Positions 6,243 to 6,360 of a DNA stretch of 6,360 bases are shown piece after piece. The translations under genes and the position numbers were made by a program. Below the pieces are notes generated by a model that saw only the letters and a list, made by a program, of their open reading frames with translations, was not told the origin of the DNA and did no database searches. How positions within the stretch are numbered: the first letter of the stretch is position 1; each line of letters starts with the position of its first letter. Source of the stretch: Bacteroidales bacterium (GTDB lineage Bacteria; Bacteroidota; Bacteroidia; Bacteroidales; GCA-2748055); the NCBI GenBank assembly GCA_024763595.1, contig JANTFK010000209.1:1-6360 (forward strand), read 5' to 3'.

Positions 6243-6360
6243 ATGGATAAAAATACAGTCATTGGTCTGGCACTGATCGGACTCATTCTGGTGGGATACA
6301 GTATCTTCACCAAGCCCATGCGGGAGGCACAGATGGAGGATACACTCTTTCCCCACAAAC
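6243..6360 (+). CDS. yidC: Membrane protein insertase YidC, N-terminal fragment
   Basis: Only the first 39 codons are in the window; the gene runs off the end. The start MDKNTVIGLALIGLILVGYS is the characteristic N terminus of Bacteroidota YidC: a short charged head, then one hydrophobic membrane segment (about residues 5-22), then a hydrophilic stretch (from TKPMREAQ) that begins the large periplasmic domain. By family, YidC inserts and folds inner-membrane proteins, alone or with SecYEG. The ATG at 6243 fits the family start; upstream is AACAGTTAAG with no Shine-Dalgarno. The position directly after pyrG is a common gene order in Bacteroidota (from memory), which supports the call. The conserved insertase domain itself cannot be seen here. 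Confidence 0.9.
   Translation, partial: MDKNTVIGLALIGLILVGYSIFTKPMREAQMEDTLFPHK

Overview
The window looks like an ordinary core-genome segment from a member of the Bacteroidota, probably Bacteroidales or Marinilabiliales-like. The reasons are: the proteins read like the Bacteroidota versions of their families (TrmD with CGHYKGVDQR, PyrG with APGFGDRG, a DUF349 multi-repeat protein, YidC starting MDKNT); a perfect Bacteroidota-type promoter (TTG, 18 nt, TAnnTTTG) precedes yidC; and no start codon has a Shine-Dalgarno sequence. The placement rests on recognition, not on a search. I see no mobile element, CRISPR array, tRNA, rRNA or sign of recent transfer.

Layout. Bases 1-1682 (+) are the C-terminal 559 codons of an AddB-like recombination nuclease: a helicase-like segment, then an iron-sulfur PD-(D/E)XK nuclease domain. 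Its stop codon overlaps the stop codon of the convergent trmD (1679-2383, -), the tRNA guanine-37 N1 methyltransferase. A 130-bp divergent intergenic region (2384-2513) holds a weak promoter candidate and a small hairpin. It is followed by a 652-residue protein with five tandem DUF349 repeats (2514-4472, +), whose function I cannot assign. After 49 bp comes pyrG (CTP synthase, 4522-6132, +), which must start at a TTG codon. After 110 bp containing the clear promoter comes the start of yidC (6243 to the window end, +), a membrane protein insertase.

How they fit together. The + strand run DUF349 gene, pyrG, yidC is co-oriented and may be partly co-transcribed, but yidC has its own good promoter and pyrG a weaker candidate. 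The products serve different housekeeping jobs: DNA break processing, tRNA modification, pyrimidine nucleotide synthesis and membrane protein insertion. Nothing visible makes them one pathway. The only gene without an established role is the DUF349 protein. I found no convincing previously undescribed system; the findings below are modest.
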